Positions 15,284-22,795 of a stretch of 26,835 nucleotides of DNA are shown here, one piece after another. The stretch lies in assembly GCA_023424095.1 (NCBI GenBank), contig JAFAEG010000132.1, forward strand, positions 1 through 26,835. Direction: 5' to 3'. Each line of letters starts with the position of its first letter. Within the stretch, counting starts at the first letter, position 1. The DNA is from Pseudomonadota bacterium. GTDB taxonomy: Bacteria > Pseudomonadota > Alphaproteobacteria > Sphingomonadales > Sphingomonadaceae. The translations under genes were made by a program, and so were the position numbers. The notes under the pieces were generated by a model. The model worked only from the letters and a program-made list of their open reading frames with translations, was not told the origin of the DNA and ran no database searches.

Positions 15284-15640
15284 ATGACCCATCAGGCGCC
15301 TCCTGAATCGGCCGTTCCCGGCGGCGATCCCGGCCGGCAGGTCGCGTCCTTGCGCGAAATATTGCTGCTGGTCCGCAACCTTTCCGGCAGCGGCGAGAGC
15401 GGCAGCGCCGACGCCCTGCTCGACGAAGCGGCAACGATCAGCGTGCTCTACGAACGGGCCAGCCCGGTGGCGCAGCGCCGTTTCGACGGGCAGGCGGCGG
15501 AGATTGCCGCCTGGGCCGCGGCCGGAGTGGAGGCATTGCTTGCCACCGGCGTCCCGCCCCGCCCATCCGCCGCGCGGCGGCTGGCGGAGCGGCTCGACGA
15601 GAGCCTGCACAAGCTCACCCGTTCGCTGGATCAGGGATAA
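15284..15640 (+). CDS. Small uncharacterised protein
   Basis: A 118-residue protein that I do not recognise. It has no signal peptide, membrane helix or cysteines. It is rich in Ala, Arg, Glu and Ser and predicted mostly helical: REILLLVRNLSGSGESGS, then DALLDEAATISVLYERASPVAQRRF, then a long Ala/Glu-rich helix and a basic C-terminal helix. Codon use looks like its neighbours (strong third-position G/C), which supports a real gene. GGGAGGA at 15244-15250 is too far from the ATG to be its ribosome site. Its stop lies 10 bases inside the end of the convergent PLP-enzyme gene, so the two 3' ends overlap. The function is unknown. Confidence 0.65.
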   Translation: MTHQAPPESAVPGGDPGRQVASLREILLLVRNLSGSGESGSADALLDEAATISVLYERASPVAQRRFDGQAAEIAAWAAAGVEALLATGVPPRPSAARRLAERLDESLHKLTRSLDQG

Positions 15641-16800
15641 GAAGCGAGCGCTGCTTCCAGGTCGGCGATCAGGTCCTCCGGCTCTTCCAGGCCGATCGAC
15701 AGGCGGATTACCGGGCCGCTCGGCGGCCGCTTGAGGTTGCGGCCAGTTGCGTCCGACGGCACGGCGAGACTTTCGAAGCCGCCCCAGCTCCAGCCAATGC
15801 CGAACAGTTCGAGCCGGTCGATCAGCGCGTTGCGCGCATCGGCATCGCCACCCTGCAATTCGATCGCGAACAGGCCGGACGCGCCGTTGAAATCGCGCGC
15901 CCAAAGCTCATGCCCCGGACAGGAGGGCAGCGCCGGATGGAGCACCCGCGCGACCCTGGGATGATCCGCGAGCCAGGTTGCGACCGTCATCGCGCTGGTC
16001 CCATGCCGCCGCAGCCGGACGTCGAGCGTGCGCAGGCCGCGCAACGCCAGCCAGGCATCGTCGGGCGCGCCGGTCTGGCCGAGCACGCGGCTGGTCACGT
16101 CCAGCTTGGCCGCAAGCTCCGGCCGCACCGTCACCGAACCGAGCATGAGGTCGGAATGGCCGCCAATATATTTGGTGCAGGCGAGGATTGAGACGTCGCA
16201 GCCGCGCTCGATCGCCGGGAAGAGCAAGGGCGTTGCCCAGGTGTTGTCGATCAGGCTGACGATCCCGCGTTCGCGGGCGGCGGCGGTGATGGCGGGAACG
16301 TCCTGCACCTCGAAGCTGAGCGAGCCGGGGCTTTCGAGGAAGACGGCCTTGGTGCGATCGCCGACCAGCTCGGCGATACCCGCGCCGACCAGCGGATCAT
16401 AATAACGGGTGGTGATGCCGTAGCGCTTCAGCAATGCGTCGCAGAGCCAGCGGGTCGGCGCATAGGCGCTGTCGACCATCAGCAATTCATCGCCGGCATC
16501 GAGCACCATGAGCAGAGCGGCTGAGACCGCGGCCGCGCCGGAGGGGAACAGCCTTGTCTCGCCCGCGCCGGGCTCCAGCTCGGTCAGCGCATCGCACAAG
16601 GCCCAGGTCGTCGGCGTGCCGGCGCGGCCGTAATAATAAGTGCCCATTTCGGGCTTGGCGGCCTGCAACTCGGCGACGCTGTCGAACAATATGGTCGAAG
16701 CGCGCGAGACGGCGGGATTGACCAAAGGCCCAGTCCACTCCTTGCGGCGGCCCGCACCGACCAGCCGCGTGGCCGGCCCTGCATTCTTCTTCTCGCTCAC
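15631..16800 (-). CDS. metC: Cystathionine beta-lyase-type PLP enzyme
   Basis: A 389-residue member of the Cys/Met metabolism PLP-dependent family, most like cystathionine beta-lyase (cystathionine to homocysteine, pyruvate and ammonia). Motifs: GTYYYGRAGTPTTWAL (substrate and phosphate region, about 53-68), FPSGAAAVSAAL (85-97), LIDNTWATP (183-191) with the cofactor Asp, and SILACTKYIGGHSD with the PLP Lys at 210. The C-terminal WGGFESL motif distinguishes this subgroup from gamma-synthases. The start is GTG at 16800, forming a GTGA overlap with the sulfurtransferase stop; a longer frame to 16836 would lie inside that gene. Other C-S lyase activities cannot be excluded. It is last in a three-gene minus-strand unit. 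Confidence 0.9.
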   Translation of the reverse strand: MSEKKNAGPATRLVGAGRRKEWTGPLVNPAVSRASTILFDSVAELQAAKPEMGTYYYGRAGTPTTWALCDALTELEPGAGETRLFPSGAAAVSAALLMVLDAGDELLMVDSAYAPTRWLCDALLKRYGITTRYYDPLVGAGIAELVGDRTKAVFLESPGSLSFEVQDVPAITAAARERGIVSLIDNTWATPLLFPAIERGCDVSILACTKYIGGHSDLMLGSVTVRPELAAKLDVTSRVLGQTGAPDDAWLALRGLRTLDVRLRRHGTSAMTVATWLADHPRVARVLHPALPSCPGHELWARDFNGASGLFAIELQGGDADARNALIDRLELFGIGWSWGGFESLAVPSDATGRNLKRPPSGPVIRLSIGLEEPEDLIADLEAALASYP

Positions 16801-17630
16801 TTCACCGCCTTGGGAGTTTCGGGGTCCGCGCCCCATTCGGACCAGCTGCCGTCATAGAGGCGGCCTTCGTGGCCCAGCAGATGGGCGGCGAAGAGGATGG
16901 CGTTGGCGGTCACACCGGAGCCGCAGGTGGCGACGAACGGCCGGGCCGGGTCGATCCCGGCGGCGTCGAATTCCGCCTGCAGGTCGTTGCTGCTTTTCCA
17001 GGTGCCGTCGTCGTTGAAAAAATTGCCATAAGGCAGGTTGGCCGAGCCGGGGATGTGACCGCCGGGGACGCCGTGGGCGTCGAGCCCGCCATGACCATCG
17101 AACCGCTCGGCGGAGCGGGCGTCGGCGACCTGGACATTTTTGCTGCCCAGGTTGGCCTGCATGAAGGCCATGTCGACGATCTTGGCGGGCTGCGCTCGCG
17201 GGGTGAATTGCTTTTCGCGGGTGTGCTCGGGACCGGCCTCGACCGGCCTGCCCTCGGCCCGCCATTTGGCGATGCCGCCGTCGAGGATCGCCACCTTCTG
17301 CGCCCCGAAGGTGCGCAGCATGAACCAGGCTCGGGCCGAATTGCGCAGTGGGCTGTCGTCATAGAGCACGATGCGGTCGGCATGGCCGATGCCGAGCGCC
17401 TGCATCCGCATCGCGAAGACATCCGCCGGCGGCATCATGTTCGGGCGCGGGTCGTTCTCGTCGCGCAGGGTGGCGAGATCGAGGAAGACCGCGTCGGGAA
17501 TATGCCCGGCGAGATATTCCGCTTTCGCGTCGCGGCCGTGGCTGGGGAGGAAATAGCTGGCGTCGGCGACGACGAGATCCGGCGCGCCAAGCTGCCCGGC
17601 AAGCCATTCGGTCGATACCAGCGAGTCCAT
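16797..17630 (-). CDS. sseA: 3-mercaptopyruvate sulfurtransferase
   Basis: A 277-residue two-domain rhodanese that transfers sulfur from 3-mercaptopyruvate to thiol acceptors or cyanide. The N-terminal rhodanese domain (about 1-130, with GHIPDAVFLDL at 42-52) is inactive; the C-terminal domain carries the active loop CGSGVTA at residues 236-242 with catalytic Cys236. CGSGVTA is the mercaptopyruvate-type loop, unlike the basic CRKGVT loop of thiosulfate sulfurtransferases. No signal peptide is seen, so it is cytoplasmic. The ATG at 17630 has GAGGAGG about 8 bases upstream. It follows the peptidase gene by 14 bases and overlaps the beta-lyase gene by 4, consistent with one sulfur-amino-acid unit. 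Confidence 0.95.
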   Translation of the reverse strand: MDSLVSTEWLAGQLGAPDLVVADASYFLPSHGRDAKAEYLAGHIPDAVFLDLATLRDENDPRPNMMPPADVFAMRMQALGIGHADRIVLYDDSPLRNSARAWFMLRTFGAQKVAILDGGIAKWRAEGRPVEAGPEHTREKQFTPRAQPAKIVDMAFMQANLGSKNVQVADARSAERFDGHGGLDAHGVPGGHIPGSANLPYGNFFNDDGTWKSSNDLQAEFDAAGIDPARPFVATCGSGVTANAILFAAHLLGHEGRLYDGSWSEWGADPETPKAVK

Positions 17631-17644
17631 CTTCGCAGCCTCCT

Positions 17645-19150
17645 CTAGCGCCCCCGGATGAAGGCGCGGATGTCGCGGCTGAGCGCCGCCCGATCCTGGT
17701 CACGGACATACATCATGTGCCCGGACTGGTAATAAGCGTAGGTGATCCGGTCCTGCGGAATGCCGGTGCGCGAAAGCGCATATTCGGCCGCGTAAAAGGG
17801 CGTGGCGAAATCATAATAGCCCTGGCCCACGAACACCCGGAGGCCCGAATTCTCGCGCATCGCCCGGCCGATATAGGGGGTGACGTTGACATAGACGTCA
17901 TTGTCGCGGCCGCCGCCGAGGCGCCAGTCCCACGGCCCGACGCCGCCGATCGTCACGTAGGAGCGATCGGTCTGCACGCCGAGGCGCTCGCGCATATGCT
18001 GGTTGATCGCGGCGGTGTAGCCGGCGTCGATGCCGTAGAAACTGGGGTCGTTGTCCGGCGTCTCGCCCGCATTGTCATAGTCGCGGCCGGTATAGCGGCT
18101 GTCGAGGCGGCCGACGGTGAGGCCCCGGTCGCGGAGCAATTCCTTGTAGAATCGCCCCGGCTCGACGCGCAGGTCCGCCTGTTCGAGATAGGTTTCGGAC
18201 AGGCCGGTGAAGCGGGCCAGCTCGCGGCGGACGGCGGCGCGCTCCTCGGCCGGCAGCGCCTGTCCCTGCAGCAAGGCATGGGCATAAGGACCCCGGGCGT
18301 AGCGGCGCGCTTCCTCGACGAACGCCTCGACCGATTCCGCCTGGGCCTTGCCATGATAGAGCGCGGTCGCGGCCATGCTCGGCAGGTTGAGGATATAGGT
18401 CATCTCATTGCCCGGCGTGTCCGCCCCGGCGCCGAAATCGAGCACGGTGGAGATGAGCAGAACGCCGTTCAGCGAGACATCGTTATAGGCGCCTTCGAGC
18501 TGGTTCAGCACCGCCGCGCTGCGGGTGGTGCCATAGCTTTCGCCACCCAGATATTTCGGGCTGTTCCAGCGGCCATTTTCGTTCAGCCACAGCCGGATGA
18601 ACTGGGCGATCGACTGCGCGTCCTTGGTGACGCCGTAGAAATCGGTCGGCGGCGTATCGCCCAGCGCATGGCTGAAGCCGGTGCCGACCGGATCGATGAA
18701 GACGATGTCGGTGACGTCGAGCAAGGAATGCGGGTTGTCGACGATCCGGTAGGGCGGGCCGCCATCGTCGGTGCCGTCGGACGGGATATCGACATAGCGC
18801 GGGCCGAACGCGCCCATGTGCAGCCAGACCGAGCCGGAGCCGGGGCCGCCATTGAACAGGAAGGTGACGGGGCGATTGGGGTCGCGCGGCTCGCGAATGT
18901 AGGCGGTGGAGAAGATCGCGGCACGCGGGGTGCCGTTTTCGGCCCGCAGGAAGGTCTCGCCGGCGATGGCGGTGTAGCGCATCGTCTGGCCGCCGAACGT
19001 ACCTGTATGCTGGGTGACGAAGCGCAGCGGCTCGCGGGTGACGGGTTCGGAGCGATTTTCCTTCGCGGCTGCGGCCTGCGGCTGACTGGCCGCCTGCGAA
19101 CCGGTGACGAGGATTCCGGCGAAAGCGGCGGCGGCGAGCAGGTGGCGCAT
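17645..19150 (-). CDS. Exported S10-family serine carboxypeptidase
   Basis: A 501-residue alpha/beta hydrolase-fold peptidase of MEROPS family S10. The signal peptide is about 1-21 (MRHLLAAAAFAGILVTGSQA), so the product is periplasmic or secreted. FLFNGGPGSGS (97-107) is the oxyanion-hole region, GGESYGT (202-208) holds nucleophile Ser205, GYYDFATP holds the catalytic Asp, and SGHMMY near the C-terminus holds the catalytic His. The ATG at 19150 has AAGGAG about 6 bases upstream and starts with the signal peptide; 27 additional in-frame codons upstream are rejected. It heads the minus-strand unit with the sulfurtransferase and beta-lyase and diverges from the zinc-ribbon gene over 92 bases. 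Confidence 0.95.
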   Translation of the reverse strand: MRHLLAAAAFAGILVTGSQAASQPQAAAAKENRSEPVTREPLRFVTQHTGTFGGQTMRYTAIAGETFLRAENGTPRAAIFSTAYIREPRDPNRPVTFLFNGGPGSGSVWLHMGAFGPRYVDIPSDGTDDGGPPYRIVDNPHSLLDVTDIVFIDPVGTGFSHALGDTPPTDFYGVTKDAQSIAQFIRLWLNENGRWNSPKYLGGESYGTTRSAAVLNQLEGAYNDVSLNGVLLISTVLDFGAGADTPGNEMTYILNLPSMAATALYHGKAQAESVEAFVEEARRYARGPYAHALLQGQALPAEERAAVRRELARFTGLSETYLEQADLRVEPGRFYKELLRDRGLTVGRLDSRYTGRDYDNAGETPDNDPSFYGIDAGYTAAINQHMRERLGVQTDRSYVTIGGVGPWDWRLGGGRDNDVYVNVTPYIGRAMRENSGLRVFVGQGYYDFATPFYAAEYALSRTGIPQDRITYAYYQSGHMMYVRDQDRAALSRDIRAFIRGR

Positions 19151-19242
19151 GGCGGCTCCTTGTTGCGATTGCGCGATGCCTAGCGGACCGCAGGGCGAAG
19201 GGCTAGGGAGCGGAAAACCTCGCGAACCCAAGGAGCATTTCC

Positions 19243-19596
19243 ATGCCGAACCGCCCAGGACCGATGGCCTGCCCGGTCGACCAGACCACGCTCGTCATGT
19301 CCGACCGCGCCGGCATCGAGATCGACTATTGCCCGACCTGCCGCGGCGTGTGGCTGGACCGCGGCGAGCTGGACAAGATCATCGAGCGCAGCGCGGCGCC
19401 CGGCGGCGGAGCGGGCTCGGTGCCGCCCCAGCCCGGAATGGGTCATGGCGCGCCGCAGGCCGGGCATTGGCAGCCGCAAGGCGGGCCGCAGGGCCAGCCC
19501 CATGGCCAGCCCGGGCGTGCCCATTATGGCGACGATTATTACAAGGGCTCCGGCTATGGTCGCCGCAAGAGCTGGCTGAGCGAGATTTTCGATTGA
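19243..19596 (+). CDS. Zinc-ribbon (zf-TFIIB family) protein
   Basis: A 117-residue protein. The N-terminal ribbon (about 8-46) reads MACPVD, then GIEIDYCPTCRGVWLDRGELDKII, which is the zf-TFIIB pattern. Cys are at 10, 30 and 33, while position 13, often the second Cys of the first knuckle, is Asp; CPxD variants exist in the family, so this is a deviation rather than a defect. The rest is Gly/Pro/Gln/His-rich low complexity ending in a GRRKSWLSEIFD tail that may be a short interaction motif. AAGGAG about 8 bases before the ATG supports the start. Its biochemical role is unknown. Its stop overlaps the queF start. Confidence 0.88.
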   Translation: MPNRPGPMACPVDQTTLVMSDRAGIEIDYCPTCRGVWLDRGELDKIIERSAAPGGGAGSVPPQPGMGHGAPQAGHWQPQGGPQGQPHGQPGRAHYGDDYYKGSGYGRRKSWLSEIFD

Positions 19597-20039
19597 ACCC
19601 GACCAAGCTTGGCCAGCACACGCCTTTGCCCGCCTCCCCGGAGGAGGCGGTGCTGGATTATGTGCCCAATCCGCGCACCGGCCGGCCCTATCTGGTCCGC
19701 TTCACCGCGCCTGAATTCACCTCGCTCTGCCCGGTCACCGGCCAACCCGATTTCGCGCATCTGGTGATCGACTATGCGCCGGGTGAGACGATCGTCGAAT
19801 CCAAGTCGCTGAAGCTGTTCCTGGGCGCGTTCCGCAACCATGCCGGTTTCCACGAGGATGTGACGGTCGGCATCGGCGAGCGGCTGCACGCCGAGATGAA
19901 GCCATTGTGGCTGCGGATCGGCGGCTATTGGTATCCGCGCGGCGGCATCCCGATCGACGTCTTCTGGCAATCGGGCACGCCGCCCGAGGGGCTGTGGCTG
20001 CCGGACCAGGGCGTGCCGACCTATCGCGGGCGTGGCTGA
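19593..20039 (+). CDS. queF: NADPH-dependent 7-cyano-7-deazaguanine reductase QueF
   Basis: A 148-residue enzyme reducing preQ0 to preQ1 in queuosine biosynthesis (tunnelling fold, short unimodular class). EFTSLCPVTGQPDF (41-54) contains the thioimide-forming Cys46 and the general acid Asp53; IVESKSLKLFLGAFRNH (67-83) is the substrate- and NADPH-binding region; GGYWYPRGGIPIDVFWQ is the conserved C-terminal block. The start is TTG at 19593: it shares a TTGA overlap with the stop of the zinc-ribbon gene, and the resulting N-terminus (LGQHTPLPASPEEAVLDYVPNP) matches the usual beginning of this family. No ATG or GTG is better placed. Translation probably depends on the upstream gene. No other queuosine gene is in the window. 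Confidence 0.95.
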   Translation: MNPTKLGQHTPLPASPEEAVLDYVPNPRTGRPYLVRFTAPEFTSLCPVTGQPDFAHLVIDYAPGETIVESKSLKLFLGAFRNHAGFHEDVTVGIGERLHAEMKPLWLRIGGYWYPRGGIPIDVFWQSGTPPEGLWLPDQGVPTYRGRG

Positions 20040-20048
20040 GGGGGCGAC

Positions 20049-21077
20049 GTGAAGATCTGTGTGTTCGGCGCTGGGGCGGTCGGGGGCTGGATCGGCGGCG
20101 CGTGGGCCTCGGCGGGGCTGGACGTCGCGTTCGTGGCGCGCGCAAGCGTGGCGGCGGAGATCGCCGAACATGGCCTGACGGTGGGCGACACCAGCGGCGA
20201 AGGGCCGTCGCAGGCCATCCATCTGCCGGCCGGGACGATCGCCTGTTCGGACGATCCGAAGCTGTGCGCGGACGCCGACCTGATCCTGGTCTGCGTGAAA
20301 AGCACCGACACCGAAGCCGCGGGCAAGACGATCGCCAAGCATGCGCGCAAGGATGCGGTGCTGCTGAGCTTCCAGAATGGCGTGAGCAATCCCGAGCGGC
20401 TGCGCGCCGTCGTGCCGGGGCGGACTGTGCTGGCCGGGATGGTGCCGTTCAACGTCGTGAGGCTGGGCAATGGCCGCTTCACCAAGACGGTGGCGGGCAA
20501 ATTGTGGGCCGAGGACCATGGTCTCACGCGGGCGGTGGCCGACGCGGTCGGCAAAAGGCCGGGGGCGCTTGAGCTGACCGACCAGATGGCGTCGGTCGCC
20601 TGGTCGAAATTGCTGATCAATCTGAACAATGCGGTGAATGCGCTGTCCGGCAAGCCGTTGCTCGAGCAATTGAAGGACCGCGACTATCGCCGCGTCGTCG
20701 CCGCCAGTCAGGACGAGGCGTTAATCGCGATGAAGCTGGCCGGGATCGAGCCGGCGAAGATGGGCCTGGTCTCGCCGCAGCGCCTGCCCGGGGTGCTGCG
20801 TCTGCCCAATGCCTTGTTCGGCCCCTTCCTCGCGGCGCAGAAGATCGCGCCGGACGCGCGCTCGTCGATGGCCGACGATTTCGCCGCCGGGCGGACGACC
20901 GAGATCGACTTCCTGAACGGCGAAGTGGTCGCGCTCGCCCGCAAGCATGGCCGCAATCCGCGCGTGAATGCGGGCATCGTACAATTGGTCAAGGAAGCCG
21001 AGGCCGGGATCGAGCGGCGCTGGTCCGGCAAGGAACTGGCCGAACGGCTGCTGACGGACAAAAAAGAGGGGGCCTGA
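20049..21077 (+). CDS. panE: Ketopantoate reductase family protein (2-dehydropantoate 2-reductase)
   Basis: A 342-residue NADPH-dependent oxidoreductase; PanE reduces ketopantoate to pantoate in CoA biosynthesis. The Rossmann motif GAGAVGGWIGG is at 7-17, and the C-terminal helical domain has WSKLLINLNNAVNALSG with the catalytic Lys, then SSMADDFAAGRTTEIDFLNGEVVALARKHG with the conserved substrate-binding Ser, Asp and Glu residues. The start is GTG at 20049 after GGGGGCG. It begins 9 bases after queF and is probably in the same operon. Paralogues with other 2-oxoacid substrates exist, so the exact substrate is less certain than the family. The stop codon lies in the loop of a terminator hairpin. 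Confidence 0.9.
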   Translation: MKICVFGAGAVGGWIGGAWASAGLDVAFVARASVAAEIAEHGLTVGDTSGEGPSQAIHLPAGTIACSDDPKLCADADLILVCVKSTDTEAAGKTIAKHARKDAVLLSFQNGVSNPERLRAVVPGRTVLAGMVPFNVVRLGNGRFTKTVAGKLWAEDHGLTRAVADAVGKRPGALELTDQMASVAWSKLLINLNNAVNALSGKPLLEQLKDRDYRRVVAASQDEALIAMKLAGIEPAKMGLVSPQRLPGVLRLPNALFGPFLAAQKIAPDARSSMADDFAAGRTTEIDFLNGEVVALARKHGRNPRVNAGIVQLVKEAEAGIERRWSGKELAERLLTDKKEGA

Positions 21078-21088
21078 AGCCCCCTCTT
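21064..21088 (-). terminator. Shared terminator between convergent panE and degP
   Basis: A perfect 10-bp stem (AAGAGGGGGC paired with GCCCCCTCTT) closes a 5-base loop. On the minus strand it is followed by further T residues, so it is a good intrinsic terminator for degP, 24 bases past the degP stop. On the plus strand it contains the panE stop codon in its loop and is followed by a weaker CTCATT, so it may also end panE transcription. Confidence 0.85.
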
Positions 21089-21111
21089 CTCATTCCGGTG
21101 ATGCGGACGGC

Positions 21112-22677
21112 TCAGCCGGCACTGCCGACTTCGACGCCGACGAAGTCCGGCGGCGTGTTGCCGCGGCGGACGACCATCAGCACGCGCGAGCGGCGGGCCG
21201 TCCGGGCGGCGGTGACCGCTTCGGCGACCGCAGCCGGGTTCGGCGTGGCCCGGCGGTCGATCGACAGGATGATGTCACCGGCGCGAAGGCCCTTCTGGGC
21301 GGCGTCGCTGTTCGGATCGATCTGGGTGATGACCACGCCGCTGACCTGACCGCGCAGGCCGCCCTGACGGGCCAGCTCGGGGGTCAGCGTCTGCAAGGTC
21401 ATGCCGAGCGAACGGGCGTCGGCGGAACGGGTCGGGCTCGTGCCCTCGCCGCCATCGTCGCCTTCGACCTCGATGCCGTTCAGCCGCGCCAGTTCCTGGT
21501 CGTTCGGCCGCTCGGCGACCTGCACCGTGACGTTGCGGCGCTGGCCGTTGCGGATGATCTCCAGCGGGATGCGGGTGCCGATCGGCTGCCGCGAGACGAG
21601 ATAGGCCAGAGTCTGGTCCGGGGTCACCGGCTGGCCGGCGACGGTGATGACCACGTCGCCCTGCTCGACTCCGCCGCGCGCAGCCGGGCCGTCGGGCGTC
21701 ACGCTGGTGATCAGCTCGCCGCGATTGCGATCGATGCCGAGCGTCTCGCCGACATCGCCGGTGCTGAGCGACTGCAGACTGACGCCGATATAGCCACGCC
21801 GCACGCGCTCGCCGCGGCGCAAGGCCTCGACGATCGGCTGGGCCTGGTCCGCCGGAATGGCGAAGCCGATGCCGATATTGCCGCCGGTGGGCGAATAAAG
21901 CGCGGTGTTGATGCCGACGACATTGCCCTGCAAATCGAACAGCGGCCCGCCCGAATTGCCCGAATTGATCGAGGCGTCGGTCTGGATGAAGCGGTCATAA
22001 TTGCCCGCGCCGATATTGCGGTGGAGCGCCGAGACGATGCCGGCCGTGACCGAGCCGCCGAGCGCATAGGGATTGCCGATCGCGACCACCCAGTCGCCGA
22101 CCCGCACCTGCTCCGCATCGGCGAAGCGCACGAAGGGCAGGTTCCCGCGCGGCGTGATCTTCAGCACGGCGAGGTCCGAAGCCTCGTCGCGGCCGACCAG
22201 TTCGGCGCGATATTCGGTGCGGTCGGACAGAGTGACGGTGATCTCCTCGACCACCGCATTGGACCGCGCCGGGGCCACGACGTGATTGTTGGTGACGATG
22301 TAGCCGTCGGCCGAGATGATGAAGCCGGAGCCCAGCGAGCCGCCGCGCTGCGTGACGCTGTTGTCGCCACCTTCGCCCTGGCCCTGGCCCGGCACTTCCT
22401 GCCCGAAGCGGCGGAAGAATTCCTCCATGCCCGGGGGCAGACGGCGGCGGGCGACGGTGATGCTCTGCCGAGTCGAGATGTTCACGACCGCGGGCTGCAG
22501 CCGCTCGGCCAGATCGGCGAAGCTCATCGGCGCGCCGGCGCGCGGCGGCGTGGCGTTGATCGCGCCCGGCTGGTTGATCGCGGTCTGCGCCCCGACCGGG
22601 CCGATTGCGACGTTCGTCAGGCTGCCACCAAGCAGCAAAGCGGCAGTGATGCCATAGACGTAACGCACTTTGCTCAT
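21112..22677 (-). CDS. degP: Periplasmic DegP/Do-family serine protease
   Basis: A 521-residue HtrA protease/chaperone for misfolded envelope proteins. The signal peptide is about 1-30 (YGITAALLLGGSLTNVAIG...GA). The trypsin-like domain has His132 (TNNHVV), Asp168 (SDLAVL) and Ser242 (GNSGGPL). Two PDZ domains follow, about 285-385 (RRGYIGVSLQSL) and about 420-515 (LGMTLQTLTPELARQ). A Gln/Gly/Glu-rich loop (about 94-107) precedes the protease core. The annotated ATG is immediately preceded by AGGAGG with no spacer; the GTG at codon 4 would have a spacing of 9 and is a credible alternative start. It lies 118 bases downstream of hflC on the same strand. Confidence 0.95.
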   Translation of the reverse strand: MSKVRYVYGITAALLLGGSLTNVAIGPVGAQTAINQPGAINATPPRAGAPMSFADLAERLQPAVVNISTRQSITVARRRLPPGMEEFFRRFGQEVPGQGQGEGGDNSVTQRGGSLGSGFIISADGYIVTNNHVVAPARSNAVVEEITVTLSDRTEYRAELVGRDEASDLAVLKITPRGNLPFVRFADAEQVRVGDWVVAIGNPYALGGSVTAGIVSALHRNIGAGNYDRFIQTDASINSGNSGGPLFDLQGNVVGINTALYSPTGGNIGIGFAIPADQAQPIVEALRRGERVRRGYIGVSLQSLSTGDVGETLGIDRNRGELITSVTPDGPAARGGVEQGDVVITVAGQPVTPDQTLAYLVSRQPIGTRIPLEIIRNGQRRNVTVQVAERPNDQELARLNGIEVEGDDGGEGTSPTRSADARSLGMTLQTLTPELARQGGLRGQVSGVVITQIDPNSDAAQKGLRAGDIILSIDRRATPNPAAVAEAVTAARTARRSRVLMVVRRGNTPPDFVGVEVGSAG

Positions 22678-22727
22678 CCTCCTAAAGTCCTCTCACTTAC
22701 ACCGGCCCCCGGTTGATCGAAACGACC

Positions 22728-22743
22728 GTTACGGCCGTGTTAC
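22728..22743 (-). promoter_or_regulatory. Direct repeat GTAAC-N6-GTAAC upstream of degP
   Basis: On the minus strand two GTAAC words lie 11 bases apart, about 50 bases before the degP ATG. An 11-base period puts both on the same face of the helix, the layout used by OmpR-family response regulators. It is in the only gap between hflC and degP. The motif is short and regulator identity is unknown. Confidence 0.3.
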
Positions 22744-22795
22744 GCTCGTAGCACGCTAGGCTGGGCCGCTGAACGCAGATTGAACGGCGGCCGGC

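Noticed and set aside
17348..19183. Long plus-strand open frame (611 codons) opposite the S10 peptidase
   Set aside because: Same antisense-shadow composition, and it spans two real minus-strand genes with clear catalytic motifs and ribosome sites.
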